A stretch of 11,103 nt of DNA from an uncultured bacterium (GTDB lineage Bacteria; Cyanobacteriota; Vampirovibrionia; Gastranaerophilales; Gastranaerophilaceae). The stretch lies in assembly GCA_902765655.1 (NCBI GenBank), contig CACXAK010000023.1:1-11103 (forward strand), written 5' to 3'. This document shows positions 1 through 5,504 of this stretch, piece after piece. The position numbers and the translations under genes were made by a program. Numbering within the stretch: the stretch's first letter is position 1; each line of letters opens with the position of its first letter. Under the pieces are notes generated by a model that worked only from the letters and a program-made list of their open reading frames with translations, was not told the origin of the DNA and did not search any database.

Positions 1-556
1 TTGCAAGTTTGATATTTATTGTTGCAAATTTGCGCAAAAATCCGCCGCAGCAAAATGGCTGACCGCATATCCCTACACCATCCAATATAGAGGTTTCATC
101 TCTGACCCCAATATGCCGTAAATCTATTCTGACCCGCGGAAATGCCTGAGTTAAGTCCTTCAGCAAAGCTCTGAAATCGACTCTTTCAGGTGCGGTATAA
201 TAAAAAGTAATTTTTCTTTTATCAAAAGTTATGCGGCATTGAACCAAATTCATTTGCAATTTATGTTGTTTTACAAGTGCCTGACATTTGAAAAATGCGG
301 TTACTTCTTCTTTTTTTATTTCTTCAAGTGTTTGCAAATCTCTTTGTGTCATTACTTTTAATAAAGGTAATGATTGTGGCTTTTGCTTTGCATTTTCCCA
401 AATTTCTTTTATTTTTGAGTTAACTACAAAAACCTTTAAAGCTTCTTCGCCTTTTTCTGTACGGACAATAACCATTTGTCCGTCTGAAAGTTCAAAATTA
501 TCAGCTACATCCAAAGGATAAAATGTATTTTTTAAATATCTTACTGCGTATTTCAT
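1..556 (-). CDS. ricT: PSP1-domain protein, RicT/YaaT family (C-terminus outside the window)
   Basis: Read from the ATG at 554-556 there are 185 open codons to the window edge, so the 3' end is missing; family members are usually about 270-300 residues. The diagnostic part is the PSP1 C-terminal domain: a KITFYYTA strand (about 115-122), RVDFRALLKDL (125-135), and a basic stretch leading to IGVRDE (149-154) and a cysteine-rich CGQPFCCGG segment with Cys164, Cys169 and Cys170. In Bacillus subtilis the homologue RicT (YaaT) works with RicA and RicF in an Fe-S-containing complex that promotes RNase Y-dependent mRNA maturation; outside Firmicutes the role is less clear. The start codon shares one base with the gpsA stop (TAATG), which suggests translational coupling, and no strong Shine-Dalgarno is visible. 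The family call is secure. The RNA-processing role is inferred from the family. Confidence 0.85.
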   Translation of the reverse strand, partial: MKYAVRYLKNTFYPLDVADNFELSDGQMVIVRTEKGEEALKVFVVNSKIKEIWENAKQKPQSLPLLKVMTQRDLQTLEEIKKEEVTAFFKCQALVKQHKLQMNLVQCRITFDKRKITFYYTAPERVDFRALLKDLTQAFPRVRIDLRHIGVRDETSILDGVGICGQPFCCGGFLRKFATINIKLA

Positions 557-1557
557 TAAACGTATCTTTCTTCTTCTTTAAGTTTTCTGTTCATAAGTTT
601 TGATAAAAGTTCCTTTGGCGTAATGTCTGTGTATACTGCCTCATAAATTGCATTTGAAACCGGAACTTCTATACCAAGTTTTTTTGCAAGTTCGCAAATT
701 GCTTTTGATGTTTTGACTCCCTCTGCAACAGAGCCAAGTTCTGATAAAATATCATTAATTTTTTTGCCTTTTGCAAGCATTGAGCCTACCGTATAATTTC
801 TTGAAAATGGCGAAGAACAAGTTGCAATTAAATCTCCCATTCCGGATAATCCGTATAAAGTTGAAGGATTTGCGCCAAGCTGTATACTCACACGGACTAT
901 TTCAGCCATTCCTCTTGTTAATAATGAGCCGGAACAGTTATCCCCCAAACCCATTTCGTGAGCAAATCCGGATGCAATGGCAATGACATTTTTTAAACTG
1001 CCGCCAAGTTCGACTCCAATAACATCTGTGTTTGTGTATAGTCTGAATCTGTCAGCAACGTTCATTGCTTTTTGCACAAAAGTTGCTGCTTCTATATCTT
1101 CACAAGCAACGCATGCTGCTGTTGGTTTACCTTGCAGAACTTCTTTTGCAAGGGTTGGACCCGATAATATTACAAGTTTTTGTTCCGGTAATACATCCTT
1201 TATTACCTCTGACATTCTCATCAATGATGGTAATTCAATCCCTTTTGAAGCATTAACAAGAATTTGTCCCGGTTTAATTCCTGATTTTTTTAAATTTTCA
1301 CAAACATCTCTTGTGCCTGATGTGGAAATAACCGATAAAATTATATCCGCATCTGCAATTGCCGCAGTTAAATCAGATGTAATTTCAACTTTTTTATCAA
1401 GCTGAACCTCAAGAGGTTTTGAGGTATGTTTGTTTATTTTTAAATCTTCATTAAGGTCTTGTTCTCTTCCCCATATAGTTATATTTTCAAAATTATTAGT
1501 TAAAAGCCATGCTAGTGTCAAACCCCAACAACCTGCTCCAAGAACCGTTAATTTCAT
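556..1557 (-). CDS. gpsA: NAD(P)-dependent glycerol-3-phosphate dehydrogenase
   Basis: This cytosolic enzyme reduces dihydroxyacetone phosphate to sn-glycerol-3-phosphate, the backbone for phospholipid synthesis. The 333 residues match the family's usual length. The N-terminal Rossmann domain opens with GAGCWG (7-12), followed by the NASKGIE segment (102-108, Lys105) and LSGPTLAKEV (131-140). The C-terminal helical domain has VELGGSLKNVIAIASG with the catalytic Lys at 189, then GLSGMGDL (236-243) and SRN (252-254), which bind substrate and cofactor. The start is supported by a full AAGGAGG ribosome-binding site at 1566-1572, 8 nt before the ATG. It lies 30 nt downstream of murQ and shares one base with the next gene, so it is an internal operon gene. 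Nothing looks broken or unusual. Confidence 0.97.
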   Translation of the reverse strand: MKLTVLGAGCWGLTLAWLLTNNFENITIWGREQDLNEDLKINKHTSKPLEVQLDKKVEITSDLTAAIADADIILSVISTSGTRDVCENLKKSGIKPGQILVNASKGIELPSLMRMSEVIKDVLPEQKLVILSGPTLAKEVLQGKPTAACVACEDIEAATFVQKAMNVADRFRLYTNTDVIGVELGGSLKNVIAIASGFAHEMGLGDNCSGSLLTRGMAEIVRVSIQLGANPSTLYGLSGMGDLIATCSSPFSRNYTVGSMLAKGKKINDILSELGSVAEGVKTSKAICELAKKLGIEVPVSNAIYEAVYTDITPKELLSKLMNRKLKEEERYV

Positions 1558-1587
1558 TTGCTATCCCTCCTTAAGAACATAAGAATA

Positions 1588-2481
1588 TTATACAGCATTT
1601 TCTGCATTCATAAGTTTTCTTAATACTCCGCCATATTTTTTAAGTTCCTGCCTTGCGCTGTCGGCATCTGTATCCATTTTTAACATTATAATCGCAGTTT
1701 TTATTTCCCAATTACATTTCAATAAAGCCGCAAGAGCATCACTGTTTGAAACATCTGAAATTTGAGAAACTATTCTGATGGCTCTGTCTTTTAATTTTTC
1801 ATTAACCGCTTTCAAATCAATCATAAAGTTTTCGTATGTTTTTCCAATCTTTATCATTGAGCCGGTTGAAAGCATGTTAAGAACCATTTTCTGGGCTGTA
1901 CCGGCTTTAAGCCGACTTGAGCCGGCGATAACTTCAGGTCCTACTTCAGTACAAATTACATGTCCTGCTTCCTGAGCAATTCGGCCTTTTGAGTTACAGG
2001 TTATTCCAATAGTTGCACAACCGATTTCGTCAGCCTTTTCAAGAACTCCCAACAGATATTTAGGATTTCCGCTTGCCGAGATAACTACACAAACATCTTT
2101 GTCCGTCAGGACTTCAGCATCTTTTAAGCCGGCATCAAAATTATCTTCTGCTCCTTCAACGGCACTTGTCATTGCTGCTTCTCCGCCCGCAATTCTCGCC
2201 TGTACCATAGACGGGTCAACACTGAATGTTGGAGGACATTCCGATGCATCTAATACCCCGAGACGCCCTGACGTTCCGGCTCCGAAGTAATACAGTTTCC
2301 CGCCTTTTAAAAATGCTTTTGCAATTGTATCTATTGCAATTGCTATATCTGGAGCTACATCTCCAACTACTTTCGCTACAATCTGATCTTCTTCATTCAT
2401 TTTTCTGACCATGTCAATGGTAGATAATAAATCGATGTCTTTAGTATTTTCGTTTCTGTATTCCGTAATAACTTCGCTCAT
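1588..2481 (-). CDS. murQ: N-acetylmuramic acid 6-phosphate etherase
   Basis: MurQ cleaves the lactyl ether of MurNAc-6-phosphate to give GlcNAc-6-phosphate and D-lactate, a step of peptidoglycan recycling in the cytosol. The SIS-domain signature GAGTSGRLGVLDASECPPTF spans 67-86 and includes Glu81. Glu112 sits at the second acid position known from E. coli MurQ. The GPEVIAGSSRLKAGTA segment (181-196) is the GCKR/MurQ family signature. I place the start at the ATG at 2479-2481, which gives 297 residues. That is the normal family length, the N-terminus fits other MurQ proteins (TEYRNENTKDID), and an AAGGAG site lies 7 nt upstream. The frame stays open for 66 more codons to an ATG at 2677-2679, so a 363-residue form is possible. 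No MurNAc transporter or AnmK is in view, so the source of MurNAc-6-P is unknown. Confidence 0.95.
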   Translation of the reverse strand: MSEVITEYRNENTKDIDLLSTIDMVRKMNEEDQIVAKVVGDVAPDIAIAIDTIAKAFLKGGKLYYFGAGTSGRLGVLDASECPPTFSVDPSMVQARIAGGEAAMTSAVEGAEDNFDAGLKDAEVLTDKDVCVVISASGNPKYLLGVLEKADEIGCATIGITCNSKGRIAQEAGHVICTEVGPEVIAGSSRLKAGTAQKMVLNMLSTGSMIKIGKTYENFMIDLKAVNEKLKDRAIRIVSQISDVSNSDALAALLKCNWEIKTAIIMLKMDTDADSARQELKKYGGVLRKLMNAENAV

Positions 2482-2679
2482 ATCTTTACTCCTTTTACCT
2501 GTATCAGACACCCCTTGTATTTCCACTCTGTCTCCATATCCTCCTCTGAAAGTAATTGGAGCGGGTAGAGAGTAGTTGGTTTGAGGTATAACCTCAGTTC
2601 TGTATCTATTTTTAAATTTTATGTTTCGGGATGAGTTATTGTTGTTTATCCCGTAGTTTATAGTTTGTAAGGTAATCAT
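2482..2679 (-). other. In-frame 66-codon extension upstream of murQ, with an Asn-rich and ITFRG segment
   Basis: The stretch between ribH and the SD-supported murQ start is open in the murQ frame for 66 codons and begins with an ATG 4 nt after the ribH stop. The predicted peptide has an Asn/Ser run (about residues 12-18), a basic patch (KFKNRYR, 21-27) and PITFRGG (41-47), with no hydrophobic signal or membrane segment. It has no counterpart in standard MurQ proteins. It could be a true N-terminal extension made by coupled translation, a small separate peptide, or an untranslated spacer that happens to be open. Its composition looks like the disordered, Asn-rich N-termini with an F-K/R-G motif that I associate with Gastranaerophilales proteins; that link is from memory and unverified. 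Confidence 0.4.
2489..2494 (-). promoter_or_regulatory. Ribosome-binding site deciding the murQ start
   Basis: AAGGAG lies 7 nt before the ATG at 2479-2481 and is the best-placed Shine-Dalgarno in this reading frame. The upstream in-frame ATG at 2677-2679 has none, being preceded only by GGTATAACAAA. This favours the 297-residue MurQ, although coupled translation from the ribH stop could still use the upstream ATG. Confidence 0.75.
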
Positions 2680-2683
2680 TTTG

Positions 2684-3148
2684 TTATACCATTTTGAGCA
2701 GATTGGTCATTTCAATAGCTGTTCTTGCAGCATCTGAGCCTTTATTCCCTGCCTTAGTTCCGGCTCTTTCTATTGCTTGTTCAATATTATCTGTTGTTAG
2801 TACTCCGAAAGTTACAGGAACTCCGGTATTTAAACTAACCTGTGCTACCCCTTTTGCAACTTCGTTTGAAACATAATCAAAATGTGGGGTCGCTCCTTTT
2901 ATAACAGCTCCAAGAGCTATTATAGCATTATATTTTTTTGAAGCTGCTGCTTTCTGAGCAATAACAGGAATTTCAAAAGCCCCCGGAACTCTTATGATGT
3001 CAATATTATCTTCTTTTGCACCGTGTCTTTTTAATTCATCAATTGCTCCGGATAATAATTTTGCGCCTATAAAATCATTAAATCTGGCTAATATAATACA
3101 AAATTTATCACTTTCGGATGCTACAAGTTTACCTTCAAATGTTGTCAT
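2684..3148 (-). CDS. ribH: 6,7-dimethyl-8-ribityllumazine synthase
   Basis: RibH condenses 5-amino-6-ribitylaminouracil with 3,4-dihydroxy-2-butanone 4-phosphate to lumazine, the penultimate step of riboflavin synthesis, usually as an oligomeric shell. The 154 residues are the standard length. Visible motifs are the substrate-stacking FN at 23-24, RVPGAFEIP (53-61), GAVIKGATPHFDYV (80-93) with the catalytic His89, TFGVLTTD (113-120) and the phosphate-binding ERAGTKAGNKG (127-137, Arg128). A TAGGAGAAA ribosome-binding site precedes the ATG. It is the first gene of the leftward block and no other rib gene is in view, so it is separated from its pathway here. Confidence 0.97.
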   Translation of the reverse strand: MTTFEGKLVASESDKFCIILARFNDFIGAKLLSGAIDELKRHGAKEDNIDIIRVPGAFEIPVIAQKAAASKKYNAIIALGAVIKGATPHFDYVSNEVAKGVAQVSLNTGVPVTFGVLTTDNIEQAIERAGTKAGNKGSDAARTAIEMTNLLKMV

Positions 3149-3182
3149 TTTAACTTTCTCCTAATCAATCTGATTTATGTAT

Positions 3183-3211
3183 ATGATACTATACATATCC
3201 TTATTTTACAA
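3183..3211 (-). promoter_or_regulatory. Putative sigma-70-type promoter for the ribH-murQ-gpsA-ricT block
   Basis: On the minus strand, TTGTAA (3206-3211) and TATCAT (3183-3188) are separated by exactly 17 nt. The -10 matches consensus at 5 of 6 positions and the -35 at 4 of 6. A transcript would start near 3176, about 28 nt before the ribH ATG. A second minus-strand candidate, TTGACA-16-TATACT, lies at 3325-3352 inside the inverted repeat. This is pattern evidence only. Confidence 0.5.
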
Positions 3212-3276
3212 TGCTTTTAAGCTGAAATTTTAAGTAATTTGTTTAATATTTAACTATTGTTCATAAAACTTAATAA

Positions 3277-3305
3277 TTGAAAATATCCAGGAATGTGCTT
3301 ATAAT
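3277..3305 (+). promoter_or_regulatory. Putative sigma-70-type promoter of speD
   Basis: TTGAAA (3277-3282) and TATAAT (3300-3305) are 17 nt apart, close to consensus in both boxes and in spacing. Transcription would start near 3312. That leaves a leader of about 110 nt before the speD start, and the 11-bp inverted repeat would begin a few bases into the RNA. Confidence 0.65.
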
Positions 3306-3317
3306 GTGTATTATAGA

Positions 3318-3354
3318 TTTTGACAGTATATTTTTAAATTTTTTACTGTCAAAA
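3318..3354. repeat. Perfect 11-bp inverted repeat in the speD leader
   Basis: TTTTGACAGTA (3318-3328) and TACTGTCAAAA (3344-3354) are exact reverse complements separated by 15 AT-only bases. In RNA this is an 11-bp hairpin near the 5' end of the predicted speD leader. In DNA it is a dyad with half-sites about 2.5 turns apart, centre to centre. Each arm also contains TTGACA, a perfect -35 hexamer, facing inward. It could be an operator, a leader hairpin that stabilises or attenuates the RNA, or opposed promoters. The U-run that follows starts 6 nt after the stem, so it is not a classic terminator. Confidence 0.6.
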
Positions 3355-3406
3355 AAATGTTTTTTATATTATTATTTTATAGTTGTAAAATATACATTTA
3401 TTTAAT

Positions 3407-3412
3407 AAGGAG
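3407..3412 (+). promoter_or_regulatory. Ribosome-binding site selecting the TTG start of speD
   Basis: AAGGAG lies 9 nt before the TTG at 3422-3424. The next in-frame ATG falls well inside the conserved protein, about 49 residues in, so TTG is the only start that fits both the ribosome-binding site and the family. Confidence 0.75.
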
Positions 3413-3421
3413 AAACACAAA

Positions 3422-3886
3422 TTGAAAACATATTCACATTTAGATTTATTCAACGATGCGGTACCTAAAGCAGAGGAAGATGTTCACCTCGGTCGTCATG
3501 TACTTGCAGAATTTTTTGAATGTGACCCAAATACTTTGAATAGTATTGATAAAGTCGAAAAATATATGATGGAAGCGGCATTAGAGTGTGGAGCAACTAT
3601 TGTTCAAAAGTGTTTTCATATGTTCAGTCCGTATGGAGTTTCAGGTGTAGTAATTATTTCAGAAAGTCATTTGGCTATTCATACTTGGCCTGAACTTGGC
3701 TATGCAGCTGTTGATTTATTCACTTGCGGTTCGAAATGTGACCCAAAAGTGGCTTACGAATTTTTGAAGAATAAATTTTGTTCTAAAAATGCAAGTTTTA
3801 CGGAGCTGAAAAGAGGCATTATTTCTCCGGATGCAATGAAGGTTGCAGAAAAACCATTTGAAATTATGCAGCAATTTCAAAATTAA
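3422..3886 (+). CDS. speD: S-adenosylmethionine decarboxylase proenzyme
   Basis: SpeD decarboxylates S-adenosylmethionine to supply the aminopropyl donor for spermidine-type polyamines. The proenzyme cuts itself and turns a serine into the pyruvoyl cofactor. The cleavage site ESHLAIHTWPE is at 81-91, so cleavage is predicted between Glu81 and Ser82. The catalytic/processing residues known from Thermotoga SpeD are at the right spacing: Ser82, His87 and Cys102 (in DLFTCG). The protein has 154 residues. The conserved core starts at LGRHVLAEF (23-31), so it carries about 20 extra N-terminal residues compared with Bacillus or Thermotoga SpeD. Translation starts at TTG. The gene stands alone on the plus strand with its own promoter and terminator, and no spermidine synthase (speE) or other polyamine gene is nearby. 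Confidence 0.96.
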   Translation: MKTYSHLDLFNDAVPKAEEDVHLGRHVLAEFFECDPNTLNSIDKVEKYMMEAALECGATIVQKCFHMFSPYGVSGVVIISESHLAIHTWPELGYAAVDLFTCGSKCDPKVAYEFLKNKFCSKNASFTELKRGIISPDAMKVAEKPFEIMQQFQN

Positions 3887-3917
3887 GTAGCAAAATTTTT
3901 TTTTACACTTTTTAAAT

Positions 3918-3957
3918 AGTCTGACAGGATATTAAATTCCCTGTTCGGGCTGTTTTT
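3918..3957 (+). terminator. Probable intrinsic terminator of speD
   Basis: The arm AGTCTGACAGG (3918-3928) pairs with CCTGTTCGGGCT (3940-3951) through about 11 base pairs, including two G-U pairs and one bulged T. A run of six T follows at 3953-3958. It lies about 30 nt after the speD stop and separates speD from the small gene downstream. On the minus strand the hairpin lacks a clean T-run, so it should act mainly rightward. Confidence 0.65.
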
Positions 3958-3997
3958 TATTCTTGAATTTTAATATTAAATAAAAGGAGAATTAATA

Positions 3998-4237
3998 ATG
4001 ACATTATTACAAACATTGCCGAAATTATCGTCAGAAGCGAAAAAATTTTTAAACACAGATTTTGTAGGGACTCGTCCTAAATTAATCGAACAATACAATT
4101 ATTTGGGCGCAGGTGCAAATTTGCCGAAATTACCTGAAGTTAATAGTGAAGATATGATACACAAATTTTTAAGCCAATGTGCAGGTACTGAGGAAGTCTA
4201 TAAGGAATTTGGTAAAAATTTAAATATAACTGTTTAG
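3998..4237 (+). CDS. Small protein of unknown function (79 residues)
   Basis: I do not recognise this protein. An AAAGGAGA ribosome-binding site 7 nt before the ATG supports it as a real gene. The 79-residue product looks soluble, with no signal peptide, transmembrane segment or cysteine pair (one Cys, about position 61). It begins with a helix-prone part (LLQTLPKLSSEAKKFLN), then a Gly/Pro-rich middle (YNYLGAGANLPKLPEV, 34-49), and ends with another helix-prone part. It follows the speD terminator and no clear promoter of its own is visible, so it may depend on terminator read-through or an unrecognised promoter. Its last 18 nt overlap the 3' end of nnrD on the opposite strand. Whether it has anything to do with polyamines is unknown. 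Confidence 0.65.
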   Translation: MTLLQTLPKLSSEAKKFLNTDFVGTRPKLIEQYNYLGAGANLPKLPEVNSEDMIHKFLSQCAGTEEVYKEFGKNLNITV

Positions 4238-5059
4238 ATATTTTTTTACAGCTTCTGGAATAAAACTTATCAAATCTTCCGCCATAACGGAATATTCGGT
4301 AAGTTTTTCCTTTGCCAAATCGCCGCACAAACCATGCAAATAGCACCCAAGGCAGGCAGCTTCAAATATCTCAGCGCCCTGAGCAATTATACCTGTGATA
4401 ATACCTGTTAAAACATCGCCCGAACCGGCTTTTGCCATTGAATTATTCCCCGTTGTATTTGTATATTCTCTGCCATCGGGAGCTGTAATAAATGTTTTGT
4501 GTGTTTTAAGTACCGTTACGCAATTAAATTTTTTTGTTATTGCCCTCGCACTTTCCTCTACATTACTTAGCACACTGTCTAAATCCGTATTAAGCAGTCT
4601 TGCGGCCTCTTTAGGATGAGGTGTAAAAACTAATTTTTCGAATTTTTTGTTTGTAAAATCGTAAATTTGATCATATTCATTTTGGGCTAAAATATTAAGT
4701 GCATCAGCGTCCATTACAACAGGAATATGAGTATAAGCATTATCAAGTAACTTTGAAAACAACTTTTGAGAGGATGTATTTGTACCCAATCCGCAGCCAA
4801 TTTCTATAACATCGGCACTTTTTATATATTCCTGCACTTTATTCTGCGGAACAAAAACTACATTTTGAGTCTGTGCAGCTACTGCGTCAATTGCTCTTTC
4901 GGTAGAACATAAAAAACAATATCCGCAACCGATTTTTAATGCAGCAACACTGGATAGATATGCTGCCCCCGGCATATAATCCGAACCGGCAATATTTAAA
5001 ACTCTGCCATATGTTGATTTATTTGAATTTTCGATTCTTTTTGGTAATTTATATTCCAT
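4220..5059 (-). CDS. nnrD: ADP/ATP-dependent NAD(P)H-hydrate dehydratase (stand-alone)
   Basis: This ribokinase-like enzyme repairs damaged NAD(P)H hydrates (NAD(P)HX) using ADP or ATP. Visible landmarks are GRVLNIAGSDYMPGAAYL (18-35), IGCGLGT (87-93), VMDADALN (115-122), FTPHPKEAARLL (145-156), a TVLKTHKT strand (182-189) and the catalytic NNSMAKAGSGDVLTG loop (205-219, Asp215), followed by HGLCGDLA (242-249). At 279 residues it is the dehydratase domain alone. The epimerase half (YjeF_N/NnrE), fused in E. coli Nnr, is absent here and may be elsewhere. The ATG lies inside the end of trmL (11-nt overlap) with only a weak ribosome-binding site, so coupled translation is likely. It is the last gene of the rightmost minus-strand block, and its tail overlaps the small plus-strand gene. 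Confidence 0.94.
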   Translation of the reverse strand: MEYKLPKRIENSNKSTYGRVLNIAGSDYMPGAAYLSSVAALKIGCGYCFLCSTERAIDAVAAQTQNVVFVPQNKVQEYIKSADVIEIGCGLGTNTSSQKLFSKLLDNAYTHIPVVMDADALNILAQNEYDQIYDFTNKKFEKLVFTPHPKEAARLLNTDLDSVLSNVEESARAITKKFNCVTVLKTHKTFITAPDGREYTNTTGNNSMAKAGSGDVLTGIITGIIAQGAEIFEAACLGCYLHGLCGDLAKEKLTEYSVMAEDLISFIPEAVKKYLNSYI

Positions 5060-5504
5060 TTTGTCTTATTGCCTCATAAGCAACTATTGCAACCGAATTT
5101 GAAAGATTCAAACTTCTTTGACCTTCTTTCATCGGTATTGTTCTCGCATTCTCGTCTTTAACGTATTTTTCGGGTAACCCCCTTGTTTCAGGCCCGAATA
5201 CGATAAAATCCCCGTCTTTAAATTTTATATCTGTGTATAATTTGTCTGTTTTTGTTGTCAGATAATAAAAGGTTCCGTTGGGGAATATTTTATATAATTC
5301 TTCCATTGAGTCAATTTTATGCAAATCAACGCTTTCCCAATAATCTAAACCCGCTCTTTTGGTATATTTGCTTGAAAGGGAAAACCCTAATTTACCTACA
5401 AGATACAATGATGCCCCGCAACATGCACAAAGACGTGCGATATTCCCAGTGTTTTGTGGTATTTCGGGTTCATATAAAACAATATTTAATTTACTTTGAT
5501 TCAT
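5049..5504 (-). CDS. trmL: tRNA (cytidine/uridine-2'-O-)-methyltransferase TrmL
   Basis: TrmL is a SPOUT methyltransferase that 2'-O-methylates the wobble base (position 34) of certain tRNA-Leu species. The three knot motifs are present: NTGNIARLC (18-26), FGPETRGLP (103-111) and SLNLSNSVAIVAYEA (131-145). The start chosen, ATG at 5502-5504, gives 151 residues beginning MNQSKLNIVLYEPEIP, which lines up with E. coli TrmL. An upstream TTG at 5526-5528 would add eight unconserved residues. The start overlaps the end of the preceding phosphatidyltransferase gene by 14 nt, and the gene's own end overlaps nnrD by 11 nt. A weak GGGAAA element precedes the ATG. The family is clear; the exact tRNA target is inferred. 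Confidence 0.93.
   Translation of the reverse strand: MNQSKLNIVLYEPEIPQNTGNIARLCACCGASLYLVGKLGFSLSSKYTKRAGLDYWESVDLHKIDSMEELYKIFPNGTFYYLTTKTDKLYTDIKFKDGDFIVFGPETRGLPEKYVKDENARTIPMKEGQRSLNLSNSVAIVAYEAIRQNGI

Noticed and set aside
977..1405. A 142-codon plus-strand frame opposite gpsA
   Set aside because: It lies entirely on the complement of a well-conserved gene, has no convincing ribosome-binding site and its product resembles no protein.
3318..3360. The inverted repeat in the speD leader as an intrinsic terminator
   Set aside because: The stem is AT-rich and the T-run begins 6 nt after it, separated by A residues, so it lacks terminator geometry.
3357..3425. A 22-codon upstream frame in the speD leader whose TGA overlaps the TTG start of speD
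   Set aside because: It has no ribosome-binding site, its codons are just the AT-rich leader composition, and a frame of this length is expected by chance.
4140..4346. A 68-codon minus-strand frame spanning the overlap of the small gene and nnrD
   Set aside because: It competes with nnrD in another frame on the same strand and its product has no recognisable features.
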